Positions 34,967-45,515 are shown, counted from the stretch's first letter. The stretch is DNA of 64,000 nucleotides from Tidjanibacter sp. (GCA_017503805.1 JAFVSJ010000005.1:62001-126000), one strand, 5' to 3'. Numbers and translations: made by a program. The notes: a model not told the origin generated them from the sequence alone.

Positions 34967-37582
34967 ATGATGACATCAAATGAAATCAGGAAGAAATTCC
35001 TCGAGTTTTTCCAGAGCAAGGAGCACACTATCGTGCCCTCGGCTCCTATGGTCGTAAAGAACGACCCTACACTTATGTTTACCAATGCCGGTATGAACCA
35101 ATTTAAGGATATCTTCCTTGGTAATGCCGAGAAAAAGTATAACCGCGCGGCCGATACGCAGAAGTGTCTGCGTGTGTCGGGTAAGCACAACGACCTCGAA
35201 GAGGTAGGTCACGACACCTATCACCACACTATGTTCGAGATGCCCGGCAACTGGTCCTTCGGCGACTATTTCAAAAAAGAGGCCATCAGTTGGGCGTGGG
35301 AGCTTCTGACCGAGGTTTACGGTATGCCCAAAGAGCGACTCTATGCAACAGTATTTGAGGGTGCACCGGAGGATGGAGTACCTATGGATCAGGAGGCTTT
35401 CGATCTTTGGAAGCAGTATCTGCCTGAGGATCACATCATCCTCGGCAATAAGCACGATAACTTCTGGGAGATGGGCGAGACAGGTCCTTGCGGTCCTTGC
35501 AGCGAGATCCACTTCGACCTGCGTAGCGATGAGGAGCGTGCTGCCAAACCCGGTAGAGAGATGGTCAATATGGGCCACCACTTGGTAATCGAGATTTGGA
35601 ACCTCGTATTTATGCAGTTCAACCGTAAGGCCAATGGCTCGCTTGAGCCTCTGCCTCACAAACATATCGATACCGGTATGGGCTTCGAGCGTCTCTGTAT
35701 GGTTCTTCAGAATAAGCAGAGCAACTACGATACCGACGTATTCTCGTCGCGTATCGGTGAGATTGCCGCCCTCTCGGGCAAACGCTATGGCGATGATGCC
35801 AAAGCAGATGTGGCTATGAGGGTTATTGCAGATCACCTTCGCACCATCGCATTCTCAATCGCTGATGGTCAGCTGCCCAGCAATGTAAAGGCCGGCTATG
35901 TTATTCGCCGTATTCTCCGTCGTGCTGTGCGCTACGGCTACACCTATCTCGGCTTCAATGAGCCTTTTATTTGCAAGCTTGTTCCCAGTCTTGTGGAGCA
36001 GATGGGTGAGCAGTTCCCCGAGCTCAAGGCGCAGCAGACACTTATCACAAGTGTAATCTGCGAGGAGGAGACCGCATTCCTCAAAACCCTCGCTACGGGT
36101 ATCAACCTCCTTGAGGGCGTGATGAAAAAAGTGCGCGCTGCAGGCGGTAATACTATCGACGGCAAGTCGGCATTCACTCTCTATGACACCTACGGATTCC
36201 CCATCGACCTTACTGAACTCATCACAAGAGAGAACGGTATGGAGGTTGACCTCGAGGCTTTCGACGTGGAGTTGCAGGCACAGAAGGCTCGCTCGCGTAA
36301 CGCCGCTGTAGTTGAGAACGACGATTGGGTGGAGCTTGTAGCTGGTGCAACCACCGAGTTCGTTGGTTACGACACCCTCACCTCGGAGGTGAAGATTGTG
36401 CGCTACCGCAAGGTGACCACCAAGGGCAAAACTCTCTATCAGCTCGTTTTCGACCGCACTCCTTTCTATGCCAACAGTGGCGGTCAGGTAGGCGACAAGG
36501 GCGTAATCGTTGCCGATGGCAAGAGCCTTGCGGTGATTGACACAATCAAAGAGAATGGTCTTCCTATTCATATCGTGGCAGAACTGCCCGAGAATGTAGA
36601 GGCAGTGTTTACTGCTATTGTTGACGAGGAGAGCCGTCTGGCTTCGGCTCGTCACCACTCGGTAACCCACCTTATGCACAAAGCACTCCGCGATATTCTC
36701 GGTACTCACGTAGAGCAGAAGGGCTCGCTCGTATGCCCCGACTACTTGCGCTTTGACTTCTCGCATTTCCAGAAAGTTAGCGACGAGGAGTTGCGTGAGG
36801 TTGAGAGGGCTGTTAACCGTATGATCCGTGCCGACTATCCTCTCGATGAGAACCGTGAGTGCTCTATTGAGGAGGCACAAAAAGCAGGCGCAATGATGCT
36901 CTTCGGTGAGAAATATGGCGACAAGGTGAGGATGGTACGTTTCGGTGACTCGGTGGAGCTTTGTGGTGGTACCCACGTGGCCGCTACCGGTCAGATCGGC
37001 CACTTCCGCATTGTGGCCGAGAGTGCAATCTCGGCAGGTGTGCGCCGTATTGAGGCTATCGCAGGTGCTGTGGCTGATGAGGCAGAGTACAAGATGGAAG
37101 AGCTGCTCAAGGAGGTTCGCAAGTGCGTAGGCTCGCCCGCTTTGCTCCAGAGCCTCAAGAAGATGATTGACGACAATGCCGAACTGCGCAAGCAGATAGA
37201 GGGCTTCGTCGCAGAGAAAGCCAAGACTGTAGCCGCAGAGATTGGCAAACTTCTTGGTGATAAGAAGGTCGTATCGAAGATTATCGATATGCCCGTAGAT
37301 CAGGTTAAGGATGCCATCTATGCACTCCGCACCTCCAATCCCGATGTGGCTATTGTACTTGGTAGCCGTGAGGGTGGCAAGCCTATGTTGGCTGTAGCAG
37401 TTGGTGACAACTTGGTTAAGGCGGGTGTCAAAGCAGGTGACATCGTTCGTACGGCTGCTAAAGAGATGCAGGGTGGCGGTGGCGGTCAGCCTTTCTACGC
37501 AACTGCAGGCGGTAAAAATTCCGAGGGCCTCGAAAAGGCTGTGGCTACTGCCGAGGAGATGATTATCTCTGCTATCGGTTAG
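34967..37582 (+). CDS. alaS: Alanyl-tRNA synthetase
   Basis: The full-length 871-residue class II synthetase charges tRNA-Ala. The catalytic core (1-240) contains [18 protein letters not shown] and TGMGFERL. The editing domain has [12 protein letters not shown] (zinc HxxxH near 563) and [10 protein letters not shown]. The C-terminal C-Ala domain ends with the glycine-rich [14 protein letters not shown]. Two ATG codons stand in tandem at the start. It is followed 54 bases later by gpmI. Confidence 0.98.
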   Translation: MMTSNEIRKKFLEFFQSKEHTIVPSAPMVVKNDPTLMFTNAGMNQFKDIFLGNAEKKYNRAADTQKCLRVSGKHNDLEEVGHDTYHHTMFEMPGNWSFGDYFKKEAISWAWELLTEVYGMPKERLYATVFEGAPEDGVPMDQEAFDLWKQYLPEDHIILGNKHDNFWEMGETGPCGPCSEIHFDLRSDEERAAKPGREMVNMGHHLVIEIWNLVFMQFNRKANGSLEPLPHKHIDTGMGFERLCMVLQNKQSNYDTDVFSSRIGEIAALSGKRYGDDAKADVAMRVIADHLRTIAFSIADGQLPSNVKAGYVIRRILRRAVRYGYTYLGFNEPFICKLVPSLVEQMGEQFPELKAQQTLITSVICEEETAFLKTLATGINLLEGVMKKVRAAGGNTIDGKSAFTLYDTYGFPIDLTELITRENGMEVDLEAFDVELQAQKARSRNAAVVENDDWVELVAGATTEFVGYDTLTSEVKIVRYRKVTTKGKTLYQLVFDRTPFYANSGGQVGDKGVIVADGKSLAVIDTIKENGLPIHIVAELPENVEAVFTAIVDEESRLASARHHSVTHLMHKALRDILGTHVEQKGSLVCPDYLRFDFSHFQKVSDEELREVERAVNRMIRADYPLDENRECSIEEAQKAGAMMLFGEKYGDKVRMVRFGDSVELCGGTHVAATGQIGHFRIVAESAISAGVRRIEAIAGAVADEAEYKMEELLKEVRKCVGSPALLQSLKKMIDDNAELRKQIEGFVAEKAKTVAAEIGKLLGDKKVVSKIIDMPVDQVKDAIYALRTSNPDVAIVLGSREGGKPMLAVAVGDNLVKAGVKAGDIVRTAAKEMQGGGGGQPFYATAGGKNSEGLEKAVATAEEMIISAIG

Positions 37583-37636
37583 TCAACCGCTAACGTTAAT
37601 AAAGAAACAGAGTTAGGTAGTAATTAGATTAGAATT

Positions 37637-39166
37637 ATGAAACAGAAAGTTTTATTGATGATCCTCGATGGTTGGGGTAAGGGAAATCACACCGAGAGTG
37701 ATGTGATTTACTGCGCCAAGCCCGAGTTTATGAATAGCCTTGAGGCCAAATATCCCAATGCCGAACTTCGCACAGATGGTGAGAATGTAGGCCTGCCCGA
37801 AGGTCAGATGGGTAATTCCGAGGTGGGTCATCTCAATATTGGTGCCGGTAGGGTCGTATATCAAGATTTGGTGAAGATCAACCGCGCCTGCCGCGATAAC
37901 TCCATTATGGAGAACGCAGAGGTGAAAGCAGCCTTCGAGTATGCCAAAGAGAAGGGTGTGAAGGTGCACTTTATGGGCCTTGTGAGCGACGGTGGCGTGC
38001 ATAGTCAGCAGAGCCATCTCCACAAACTGTGCGACATCGCACAGGCCTATGGCATCTCGGACCGCACCTATGTGCACTGCTTTATGGATGGTCGCGACAC
38101 CGATCCCCAGAGTGGTAAAGGCTACATTGCAGAGCTTGAGGACCACCTCAAGGTGACTGGTGGTAAGATTGCTTCCATTATTGGTCGCTACTATGCAATG
38201 GACCGCGACAAACGCTGGGAGAGGGTGAAGATGGCCTACGACCAGTTGGTACGAGGCGTGGGCAAACACGCTGTCGATATGGTTGCAGCTATGCAGGAGA
38301 GCTACGATGAGGGTGTGACCGATGAATTCGTGAAACCCATTGTCGCTGTAGATGAGAATGATAGCCCCATCGGTCTTGTGGAGGCTAACGATATGGTAAT
38401 CTTCTTCAACTTCCGTAACGACCGCGCCAAAGAGATTACCATCGTACTCACCCAGCAGGATATGCCCGAGATGGATATGCACACGCTCCCTCTCTACTAC
38501 TGCTGTATGACCCCCTACGATGCCAACTTTAAGGGGCTGCACATCCTCTTCGATAAGGAAAATGTGGCCAATACCATAGGTGAGTATATCTCGTCGTTGG
38601 GTCTTAAGCAGTTGCGTATTGCCGAGACAGAGAAGTATGCACACGTAACTTTCTTCCTTAATGGTGGCCGCGAAGCAGAATTTGATGGAGAAAGCCGTAT
38701 TCTGATACCTTCTCCCAAGGTGGCAACCTATGATTTGCAGCCCGAGATGAGTGCACCCGAGGTGGCAAATGCACTCGTGGCAGAGTTGAAACAGCAGAAG
38801 TTCGACTTCATTGCACTCAACTTCGCAAACGGTGATATGGTTGGTCACACCGGTGTTTGGGATGCTATTTATAAGGCTGTAAAGACTGTCGATAGCTGCG
38901 TGGAACGTGTCATTACCACAGCTCGAGATAATGGTTATGAGGTTGTTGTGATTGCCGATCACGGCAATGCCGACAATGCCAAGAATCCCGACGGTACTCC
39001 CAACCCTGCACACTCACTCAACCCCGTGCCCATCATTGTGGTTTCAGACCGTGTGGCCAAGGTTGAGAACGGAGTGTTGGCTGATGTGGCACCCACTGTG
39101 CTTAAACTGATGGGTATTGCGCAGCCTGCCGAGATGACAGGCAAGGTGCTCGTAGAGATGAAGTAG
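37637..39166 (+). CDS. gpmI: 2,3-bisphosphoglycerate-independent phosphoglycerate mutase
   Basis: The 509-residue alkaline-phosphatase-superfamily enzyme interconverts 3- and 2-phosphoglycerate using two Mn ions. The metal site appears in [10 protein letters not shown] at the start and in [16 protein letters not shown] near 440. The phospho-Ser is in [17 protein letters not shown] near residue 60. It follows alaS and ends at a good terminator. Confidence 0.98.
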   Translation: MKQKVLLMILDGWGKGNHTESDVIYCAKPEFMNSLEAKYPNAELRTDGENVGLPEGQMGNSEVGHLNIGAGRVVYQDLVKINRACRDNSIMENAEVKAAFEYAKEKGVKVHFMGLVSDGGVHSQQSHLHKLCDIAQAYGISDRTYVHCFMDGRDTDPQSGKGYIAELEDHLKVTGGKIASIIGRYYAMDRDKRWERVKMAYDQLVRGVGKHAVDMVAAMQESYDEGVTDEFVKPIVAVDENDSPIGLVEANDMVIFFNFRNDRAKEITIVLTQQDMPEMDMHTLPLYYCCMTPYDANFKGLHILFDKENVANTIGEYISSLGLKQLRIAETEKYAHVTFFLNGGREAEFDGESRILIPSPKVATYDLQPEMSAPEVANALVAELKQQKFDFIALNFANGDMVGHTGVWDAIYKAVKTVDSCVERVITTARDNGYEVVVIADHGNADNAKNPDGTPNPAHSLNPVPIIVVSDRVAKVENGVLADVAPTVLKLMGIAQPAEMTGKVLVEMK

Positions 39167-39192
39167 AGTAGTACCCACTATTATTTACTCTC

Positions 39193-39226
39193 AAGGCAGA
39201 CCATTTTACTTGGTCTGCCTTTTTTA
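39193..39226 (+). terminator. Terminator of gpmI
   Basis: AAGGCAGACCA (39193-39203) pairs with TGGTCTGCCTT (39211-39221) around a 7-base loop, and the transcript ends in a T-run. Confidence 0.92.
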
Positions 39227-39252
39227 GTCGCTTTCGCTAAGTGGTTTATCAC

Positions 39253-39281
39253 AAAAAAGGGGCGCCCCTCTGGGCACCCCT
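39253..39281 (-). terminator. Terminator of the ser-oxidoreductase operon
   Basis: On the minus strand AGGGGTGCCC (39281-39272) pairs with GGGCGCCCCT (39267-39258), with one G-T wobble and a 4-base loop, followed by a T-run to 39253. It lies 56 bases after the gamma-subunit stop codon. Confidence 0.9.
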
Positions 39282-39337
39282 CTCCTTGAAGTTTTAAGTG
39301 GTCAAATAGATTGTTTCGTTTGACCGATTGGGAGTTC

Positions 39338-39892
39338 TTACTCGGCCTTGTGTACGAGCTGGATAATCTCACCACCGTGGCGGATTGCCTCCTCGTTGGC
39401 GGGAAGAGTCTTCCAAGCACGCTCGGGAAGCGATTTCTTCAGACCAATCTTCACGTACTCCATCTCTACGATGGGGCATACTTTGAGGTAGCCACCCAAA
39501 ATCATAGTGTTGAAGAGGCGGGCATTACCCATCTTTGCACACTCCTCGGTGGCGTTGATGGTGTAGATGTTGATATCCTTACGGGTGGGGTGGTGGGTGA
39601 TACCATTGGTATCGTAGATGAGGTTGCCACCGGGGCGTACGCTCTGCTCGAACTTGTCCAAGCTCTGCTGGTTGAGTACGATGATGGTGTCGCACATCTG
39701 AACGATGGGCGAGCTCACGGGCTGGTCACTTACTACAACGGTAACGTTGGCAGTACCACCACGCATCTCGGGGCCATAGCTGGGCAGCCAGCTAACCTCG
39801 TAACCCTGCAACATACCCGAGTAGGCCAAAATTTTACCGGTCGAGAGGACACCCTGTCCACCAAAACCTGCAATAATCAATTCCTGTTTCAT
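39338..39892 (-). CDS. 2-oxoacid:ferredoxin oxidoreductase, gamma subunit
   Basis: The 184-residue POR_N-type gamma subunit begins IIAGFGGQGVLSTGKILAYS, the family's signature, and continues with WLPSYGPEMRGGTANVTVVV. It works with the alpha, beta and ferredoxin-like subunits encoded upstream to convert a 2-oxoacid to its acyl-CoA with reduced ferredoxin. The choice between branched-chain (VOR) and 2-oxoglutarate (KOR) substrate cannot be settled here. It is the last gene of the operon. Confidence 0.93.
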   Translation of the reverse strand: MKQELIIAGFGGQGVLSTGKILAYSGMLQGYEVSWLPSYGPEMRGGTANVTVVVSDQPVSSPIVQMCDTIIVLNQQSLDKFEQSVRPGGNLIYDTNGITHHPTRKDINIYTINATEECAKMGNARLFNTMILGGYLKVCPIVEMEYVKIGLKKSLPERAWKTLPANEEAIRHGGEIIQLVHKAE

Positions 39893-39915
39893 ATATCTCT
39901 GTAATGTTTTAGGGG

Positions 39916-40680
39916 TTATTCATCTTTAATATCTCCAAGAGGATACTCGGGAACCAGATTCTCCTCCATCCACTTGTTTGCCTGTACGGGAGTCATCTTC
40001 CAACCGCTATTGCAAGTTGCTACGAACTCTACGAACGACAAACCTTTGCCTGCCAACGAGTTCTCGAGAGCTTTGCGGATAGCTTTTTTGGCTTTACGTA
40101 CGGCTGCGGGAGTGTGTACACTCTGGCGAGTAACGTAGCAGACACCGGGAAGCTGGCATACGAAGTCGGCAACCTTGTAGGGATAGCCGTGCAACTGAGG
40201 ATCACGACCGTAGGGGCAAGTTGCAGTCTTCATACCAATGAGGGTATTGGGCGACATCTGACCACCGGTCATACCATAAATTGCATTGTTTACGTAGAAT
40301 ACTGCGATGCTCTCACCACGGTTACATACGTGGATGCTCTCTGCAGTACCGATAGCGGCCAAGTCACCATCACCCTGATAGGTGAAGACGAGTTTCTCGG
40401 GATAGAGCCTGTGAGCAGCAGTAGCAACTGCAGCTGCACGACCGTGTGCGGCCTGAATCCAGTCAATGTGGAGGTAGTTGTATGCAAATACCGAGCAACC
40501 TACGGGCGAAACACCGATGGTCTTCTCCTGTACACCCATCTCCTCGATTACCTCAGCGATGAGTTTGTGGATGGTACCGTGGCTACATCCGGGGCAGTAG
40601 TGCATAACGTTGTCTTTCAAGACGGGAGTCTTCGAATATACCAAATTCTCTTTGGTCTTCTCAACTATATATTCTGCCAT
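39916..40680 (-). CDS. 2-oxoacid:ferredoxin oxidoreductase, beta subunit (thiamine diphosphate binding)
   Basis: The 254-residue subunit holds thiamine diphosphate and part of a cluster site: HYCPGCSHGTIHKL near 28, the GDGDLAAIG motif, and NNAIYGMTGGQMSP, the characteristic ThDP-Mg end. It lies 9 bases after the alpha gene and 23 bases before gamma. Confidence 0.95.
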   Translation of the reverse strand: MAEYIVEKTKENLVYSKTPVLKDNVMHYCPGCSHGTIHKLIAEVIEEMGVQEKTIGVSPVGCSVFAYNYLHIDWIQAAHGRAAAVATAAHRLYPEKLVFTYQGDGDLAAIGTAESIHVCNRGESIAVFYVNNAIYGMTGGQMSPNTLIGMKTATCPYGRDPQLHGYPYKVADFVCQLPGVCYVTRQSVHTPAAVRKAKKAIRKALENSLAGKGLSFVEFVATCNSGWKMTPVQANKWMEENLVPEYPLGDIKDE

Positions 40681-40689
40681 AACAATCTA

Positions 40690-41772
40690 CTATTTAATGA
40701 TTTTGTTCTTCAGTGCCTCATATACCTGATCGGGAGTATATACTGCACCACCGGTACGACCGTAGTGCTCAACGGGCACAGTACCATTTACTGCGAGTCT
40801 TACATCGTCTACCATCTGACCCATATTGAGCTCTGCTACGAGAACACCTTTGGTCTTCTGGGCAACCTCGGCAATCTTCTTGCTGGGGAAGGGCCAGAGG
40901 GTGATAGGACGGATAAGACCTACTTTATGACCATTTGCACGAGCAATTGCGATGGTCTCCTTGCAGATACGTGCCGACGAACCGAAGGCTACGATAAGGT
41001 AGTCAGCATCGTCACACATATACTCCTCGAAGCGTACATCCTCAGCCTCGCAACGAGCATATTTCTCGAAAATCTTGTAGTTGAACTGCTCCTGTGCATA
41101 GGGATCCAACTCCAACGAAGTTACGATATTGCCCTCGCGATCAGCGGTTTTACCGGTACAAGCCCAGCTGCTGTGCATCTTCACAATCTCCTCGTCTGTC
41201 CAGCGGGGACGCTGCTCGGCGAGCTCTACTTTCTCCATCATCTGACCAATAACACCGTCGGAAAGAATCATAACGGGGTTACGATACTTGAAGGCCAAGT
41301 CGAATGCGTCGAATACGAAGTCGTGCATCTCCTGAACCGATGCGGGTGCGAGTACGATAACTTTGTAGTCACCGTGGCCACCGCCCTTAACTGCCTGATT
41401 GTAGTCGCTCTGTGCGGGCTGGATGGTACCAAGACCTGGGCCGCCACGGGTAACGTTTACTACAACGCAAGGAAGCTCGGCACCTGCCAAGTAGGTCAGA
41501 CCCTCACACATAAGGCTGATACCGGGGCTCGACGAAGAGGTCATAACCCTCTTACCGCAAGCTGCACCGCCGTATACCATATTGATCGACGATACCTCGC
41601 TCTCGGCCTGTACTACAACCATACCTGTGGTCTCCCAAGGTTTGCGCTCCATAAGTGTCTCCATCACCTCGCTCTGAGGAGTGATAGGATAGCCGAAATA
41701 GCCATCGGCTCCGCAACGAATCGCAGCTTCTGCGATAACTTCGTTGCCTTTCATCAATTTAACTTCTCCCAT
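40690..41772 (-). CDS. vorB: 2-oxoacid:ferredoxin oxidoreductase, alpha subunit (VorB-like)
   Basis: The 360-residue alpha subunit opens with MGEVKLMKGNEVIAEAAI and YFGYPITPQSEVMETL, the pyrimidine-binding part, followed by QAESEVSSINMVYGGAACG and TSSSSPGISLMCEGLTYL. The C-terminal domain (about 240-355) has VAFGSSARICKETI and VGLIRPITLWPFP. I chose the ATG at 41772, two bases after the ferredoxin stop; a start further upstream would overlap that gene. The name VorB is by similarity. Confidence 0.94.
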   Translation of the reverse strand: MGEVKLMKGNEVIAEAAIRCGADGYFGYPITPQSEVMETLMERKPWETTGMVVVQAESEVSSINMVYGGAACGKRVMTSSSSPGISLMCEGLTYLAGAELPCVVVNVTRGGPGLGTIQPAQSDYNQAVKGGGHGDYKVIVLAPASVQEMHDFVFDAFDLAFKYRNPVMILSDGVIGQMMEKVELAEQRPRWTDEEIVKMHSSWACTGKTADREGNIVTSLELDPYAQEQFNYKIFEKYARCEAEDVRFEEYMCDDADYLIVAFGSSARICKETIAIARANGHKVGLIRPITLWPFPSKKIAEVAQKTKGVLVAELNMGQMVDDVRLAVNGTVPVEHYGRTGGAVYTPDQVYEALKNKIIK

Positions 41773-41774
41773 AG

Positions 41775-42002
41775 CTACTCGAATTTTTGTCTGTAAACTG
41801 TGATACAAGTGTCCGGGCAAATAATTGCACAACTAGCACAACCGGTGCAGTTGTCGGGGTTTGCCATATGGGCGTAGTTATAGCCTTTGCCATTGACGTT
41901 GGGCGAGAGTGCCAATACGTCGCAGGGGCAAGAGGCAACACATACCTCGCAGCCTTTGCAGCGCTCGGTATCTACAACGATTGTTCCCTTGATTTTTGCC
42001 AT
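41775..42002 (-). CDS. 4Fe-4S ferredoxin-type delta subunit
   Basis: The 75-residue protein carries two 4Fe-4S motifs, CKGCEVCVASCP and CTGCASCAIICP, and is the electron-carrying delta subunit of the oxidoreductase. It is the first of the four subunit genes and ends 2 bases before the alpha gene. Confidence 0.95.
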   Translation of the reverse strand: MAKIKGTIVVDTERCKGCEVCVASCPCDVLALSPNVNGKGYNYAHMANPDNCTGCASCAIICPDTCITVYRQKFE

Positions 42003-42046
42003 ACTGTTTAGTAGTTATATTAATAATATAGGTATATTAGGTTCTC

Positions 42047-43282
42047 TTAAAACTCGTGAATTACAACACCGCTGCGCAACTTGGGCTCAAACCAAGTAGT
42101 CTTGGGAGGCATAATGTTGCCGCTGTCGGCGATGTCGATGAGCTGTTTCATCGAGACGGGATAGAGTGCAAATGCAACCTTCATCTCGCCACTATCAACC
42201 CTCTTCTGCAACTCGCCCAAACCACGGATACCACCTACAAAGTCGATACGTTTGTCCCTGCGAAGGTCTTTGATACCGAGAACTTTGTCGAGTACGAGGT
42301 TGGACAATACGGTAACGTCGAGAACGCCGATGGGATCGCTATCATCATAGGTACCCTCTTTGGCGGTCATCGAGTACCACTCACCGTCGAGATAGAGACC
42401 AAAGTTGTGGAGTGCGTTGGGCTTGTAGATCTCTGCGCCCTTCTTCTCTACAACGAAATCTTTCTCAACTGCTGCGAGGAACTCCTCTTTCGAGAGACCA
42501 TTGAGATCTTTCACCACGCGGTTGTAGTCGATGATGTTGAGCTGTGCATCGGGGAAGATAACAGCCAAGAAGTAGCAGTACTCCTCGGTGCCGGTGTGGT
42601 TGGGATTGGCATTCATCCTCTCTTTGCCAACACCTGCAGCAGCTGCGGTACGGTGGTGACCATCGGCCACATAGAGCGCGGGAATCTGCTCGAAGATAGC
42701 GGTGATATTCTTGATATCCTCGTCGTTGTCAATCAGCCAAAGGGTGTGACCTACACCGTCCTCGCTCACGAAGTCATACTGGGGAGCATCGGCAATGATG
42801 CGGTTTACGATGGCGTTCATATCCTCACGCTCGGGATAAGCGAAGAAAACGGGCTCCAGGTTAGCGCTCTGTGCCCTAACGTGTTTCATCCTGTCCTCCT
42901 CCTTGTCGGCGCGGGTGAGCTCGTGCTTTTTGATGCGGCCCTCGAGGTAGTCCTCGAAGTGGCAGCAAGCCACAAGACCATACTGGCGTTTGCCGTTCAT
43001 AGTCTGTGCATAGATATAATAGCACTCTTTCTCATCTTTTACGAGCCAACCTTTCTCTTTCCAGCTCTTGTAGTTCTCTACTGCTTTGGCGTAAACGGCC
43101 TCATCGTGCTCATCAATGATGGGATCGAAGTCAATCTCGGGTTTGATGATGTGCAGAAGGCTCTTCTCGCCAGCCTCGGCTTTTGCCTCAACGGAGTTGA
43201 GTACATCGTAGGGACGTGATGCAACCTCGTTGGCAAGTGCCTGTGGTGGACGTACACCACTAAATGCTTTAATCTTTACCAT
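42047..43282 (-). CDS. DUF1015-family protein
   Basis: The 411-residue protein starts MVKIKAFSGVRPPQALANEV with RPYDVLN soon after, as in DUF1015 members. Later ALYVADGHHRTAAAAGVG and DAQLNIIDYNRVVKDLNG are also characteristic. DUF1015 genes often accompany serC and serA in Bacteroidetes, and that is the arrangement here. The reaction is unknown; a role linked to serine or phosphoserine metabolism is inferred from context alone. It lies 24 bases after serA. Confidence 0.93.
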   Translation of the reverse strand: MVKIKAFSGVRPPQALANEVASRPYDVLNSVEAKAEAGEKSLLHIIKPEIDFDPIIDEHDEAVYAKAVENYKSWKEKGWLVKDEKECYYIYAQTMNGKRQYGLVACCHFEDYLEGRIKKHELTRADKEEDRMKHVRAQSANLEPVFFAYPEREDMNAIVNRIIADAPQYDFVSEDGVGHTLWLIDNDEDIKNITAIFEQIPALYVADGHHRTAAAAGVGKERMNANPNHTGTEEYCYFLAVIFPDAQLNIIDYNRVVKDLNGLSKEEFLAAVEKDFVVEKKGAEIYKPNALHNFGLYLDGEWYSMTAKEGTYDDSDPIGVLDVTVLSNLVLDKVLGIKDLRRDKRIDFVGGIRGLGELQKRVDSGEMKVAFALYPVSMKQLIDIADSGNIMPPKTTWFEPKLRSGVVIHEF

Positions 43283-43306
43283 AACTTATACTCTGTCCGT
43301 TGTGGA

Positions 43307-44230
43307 TTATTTGTTTACCTGGAATTTGCGATTGCCGTTTACGAAGAAGTCAACAATCTGAGTTGCGGCTGCCTTGGCAGCATTGTAGTTGGCCTCTGCG
43401 GTCTCTGCACCCTGTTTCTTGGGTGTTGCAAATACGCGGTTGCCATATTTCTCTACGAGTTCAGCCTGGCAAGCAGCAGCAATATCGCTTGCATACTTCA
43501 GGTCCTCCCTCTCACCAAGTACGGCCATCAAATCCTCCTCATTGATAACCTCCTTGCGGGCAGTGTTTACCAAGATAGCGCCCTTAGGCATCGACTCCAA
43601 GAGGTGACGATCTACCGATTTGAGGTATTTGGGTGCTGCGGGAATGTGGAGCGAGATGTAGTCGCAAGTTTTGTAGAGCTCCTCGGCGGTCTCAACGCGG
43701 GTCACACCGTTGTTCTCGAAGATGCTCATATCGGTAATCGAGGGCGAAAGTGCATAAACATCCATACCGAGCGCTTTGCCGTAGCGGCCTACAATCTGAC
43801 CGATGTTACCGTAGCCGTGGATACCGAGTTTCTTGCCGCTAACCTCTTTGCCGGTGCCGGGTTTGAAGGTGTTACGCGACATATAAATCATAAGACCAAG
43901 AGCCAACTCTGCAACTGCGTTTGCATTCTGGCCGGGAGTGTTCATCACTACGATGCCACGCTCAGTAGCGGCAGCGCAATCAACATTGTCGTAGCCGGCA
44001 CCTGCGCGTACTACGATTTTCAGCTGGGGAGCTGCGGCGATAACCTCAGCGGTAACCTTGTCGCTACGAACGATAAGAGCATCGGCATCTTTAACAGCGT
44101 CGAGAAGCTGAGCTTTCTCGGTATATTTCTCCAAGAGAGCAAGCTCCATACCTGCCTCTTTCACTACGTTTGCAATAGCCTCAACTGCAGCTTTTGCAAA
44201 GGGTTTCTCTGTTGCTACTAAAATTTTCAT
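43307..44230 (-). CDS. serA: 3-phosphoglycerate dehydrogenase (lysine-type)
   Basis: The 307-residue NAD-dependent enzyme starts serine synthesis. The cofactor loop is GIHGYGNIGQ (137-146), and the catalytic Arg lies in NTARKEVIN (Arg225). The usual active-site His segment PHIGG is replaced by PKKQG (Lys271/Lys272). This is the type IIIK form known from Entamoeba and Bacteroides, without a C-terminal ACT domain. The ATG at 44230 gives MKILVATEKPFAK, the normal N-terminus. An in-frame ATG at 44305 would add 25 residues, but those overlap an inverted repeat and look unconserved. Confidence 0.94.
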   Translation of the reverse strand: MKILVATEKPFAKAAVEAIANVVKEAGMELALLEKYTEKAQLLDAVKDADALIVRSDKVTAEVIAAAPQLKIVVRAGAGYDNVDCAAATERGIVVMNTPGQNANAVAELALGLMIYMSRNTFKPGTGKEVSGKKLGIHGYGNIGQIVGRYGKALGMDVYALSPSITDMSIFENNGVTRVETAEELYKTCDYISLHIPAAPKYLKSVDRHLLESMPKGAILVNTARKEVINEEDLMAVLGEREDLKYASDIAAACQAELVEKYGNRVFATPKKQGAETAEANYNAAKAAATQIVDFFVNGNRKFQVNK

Positions 44231-44245
44231 AGGTTCTATTAAGCC

Positions 44246-44320
44246 ATAAAAGTCCACAGCACGCTCTCGTTTATGCTCATAGGTATATGGCACAATCGTC
44301 GGCATACTATGGACTTTTAT
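44246..44320 (-). repeat. Inverted repeat spanning the serC-serA gap
   Basis: ATAAAAGTCCA (44246-44256) and TGGACTTTTAT (44310-44320) are perfect 11-bp arms 53 bases apart, within the 113-base space between serC and serA. In the transcript they would enclose a structured loop just ahead of the serA start codon. There is no T-run, so it is not a simple terminator. A control element is possible. Confidence 0.55.
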
Positions 44321-44343
44321 TAATTTAGGTGATGATTCGTATC

Positions 44344-45417
44344 TTATTTAACGTGAAGTTTCTCAAACTCCTGCATACACTCTACGAGGGCTTTAACGCT
44401 CTCGAGGGGGAGTGCGTTGTAGCAGCTGGCGCGGAAACCACCAACGAGGCGGTGACCTTTGATACCAACCATACCACGAGCTTTAGCAAACTCCATAAAC
44501 TCACCTGCGAGCTCTTCGTACTCGGGGTTCATAACGAAGCAGATGTTCATCCTCGAACGGTCCTCTTTAGCGGCGGTACCACGGAAGAGAGCATTGCGGT
44601 CGATCTCATTGTAGAGAAGGTCTGCTTTCTCGCAGTTGATGCGATACATTGCCTCCATACCACCGATGCTCTTCATCCAGCGGAGAGTCTCAAGAAGAAC
44701 GTAGATGGGGAATACGGGAGGAGTATTGTACATCGAGTTGTTGTCTACGTGAGTTTTGGGGTGAACCATACTGGGCACGTCGCGAACAACTTTCTCCATC
44801 ATATCGTCACGGATGATAACGAAGGTAACACCTGCGGGGGCGAGGTTCTTCTGTGCGCCACCATAGATGATTGCATACTTCGAAACGTCTACGGGGTGGC
44901 TCAAAATGTCGGAGCTCATATCGCAGATGTGAGGAATGGGGGAGTCGATATCAATGTGATTCTCGGTACCGTAGATGGTGTTGTTCATACAGGTATAGAG
45001 ATAGTCACAGTCGGTAGGAATAGTGTAGTTCTTGGGAATAGCCGAGAAGTTGCTCTCCTCGCCGCTTGCGATAACCTCAACCTGGCCAAAGAGTTTAGCC
45101 TCTTTGATAGCCTTCTTGGTCCAAACGCCGGTATTTACATAAGCGGCTTTACCTTTCAGGAAGTTGTAGGGAATCTGGAAGAACTGGGTGCTGGCACCAC
45201 CACCTACAAAGTAAATCTGGTAGTTCTCAGGAATGTTGAGAAGCTCACGGAAGAGGGCTTTAGCCTCATCCATAACAGCGTCGAAATCTTTAGTACGGTG
45301 CGAAATGGAGAGGATCGAAAGGCCGCTACCATTGAAATCCAAAACAGCCTCAGCTGCTTTCTTAATAACTACGTCGGGCAAAACCGAAGGTCCTGCGTTG
45401 AAATTGTGTTTTACCAT
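44344..45417 (-). CDS. serC: Phosphoserine aminotransferase
   Basis: The 357-residue PLP enzyme makes phosphoserine from 3-phosphohydroxypyruvate and may also act in pyridoxine synthesis. It opens with [11 protein letters not shown] and has SISHRTKDF near 44. The PLP Lys is in [13 protein letters not shown] near 190, and [15 protein letters not shown] is also present. It is the first gene of the ser operon and has a consensus promoter. No serB lies in view. Confidence 0.97.
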   Translation of the reverse strand: MVKHNFNAGPSVLPDVVIKKAAEAVLDFNGSGLSILSISHRTKDFDAVMDEAKALFRELLNIPENYQIYFVGGGASTQFFQIPYNFLKGKAAYVNTGVWTKKAIKEAKLFGQVEVIASGEESNFSAIPKNYTIPTDCDYLYTCMNNTIYGTENHIDIDSPIPHICDMSSDILSHPVDVSKYAIIYGGAQKNLAPAGVTFVIIRDDMMEKVVRDVPSMVHPKTHVDNNSMYNTPPVFPIYVLLETLRWMKSIGGMEAMYRINCEKADLLYNEIDRNALFRGTAAKEDRSRMNICFVMNPEYEELAGEFMEFAKARGMVGIKGHRLVGGFRASCYNALPLESVKALVECMQEFEKLHVK

Positions 45418-45484
45418 TTTGATTTGAATAGGTTAAAAAAGTTAGTATTGTGTGCAATTAATGTCAAGGTTCTTATTGCATCTG

Positions 45485-45515
45485 CAAATATACACCATAT
45501 TTTAGAGTAAAACAA
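45485..45515 (-). promoter_or_regulatory. Promoter of the ser operon (TTG-N20-TATATTTG)
   Basis: On the minus strand TTG (45515-45513), 20 bases and TATATTTG (45492-45485) precede the serC ATG at 45417, leaving a leader of about 60 bases. Confidence 0.7.

Noticed and set aside
37652..39013. A 453-codon open frame antisense to gpmI
   Set aside because: The gpmI frame has all catalytic motifs; the reverse frame is a by-product of its codon use.
40114..41796. A 560-codon open frame on the plus strand
   Set aside because: It lies antisense to the well-supported alpha and beta oxidoreductase genes, has no domain or signal I recognise, and is explained by the codon bias of the genes opposite.
44231..44305. 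A 25-residue N-terminal extension of SerA from the ATG at 44305
   Set aside because: The ATG at 44230 gives the family's usual N-terminus, and the extension overlaps an inverted repeat. It is kept as a regulatory possibility only.
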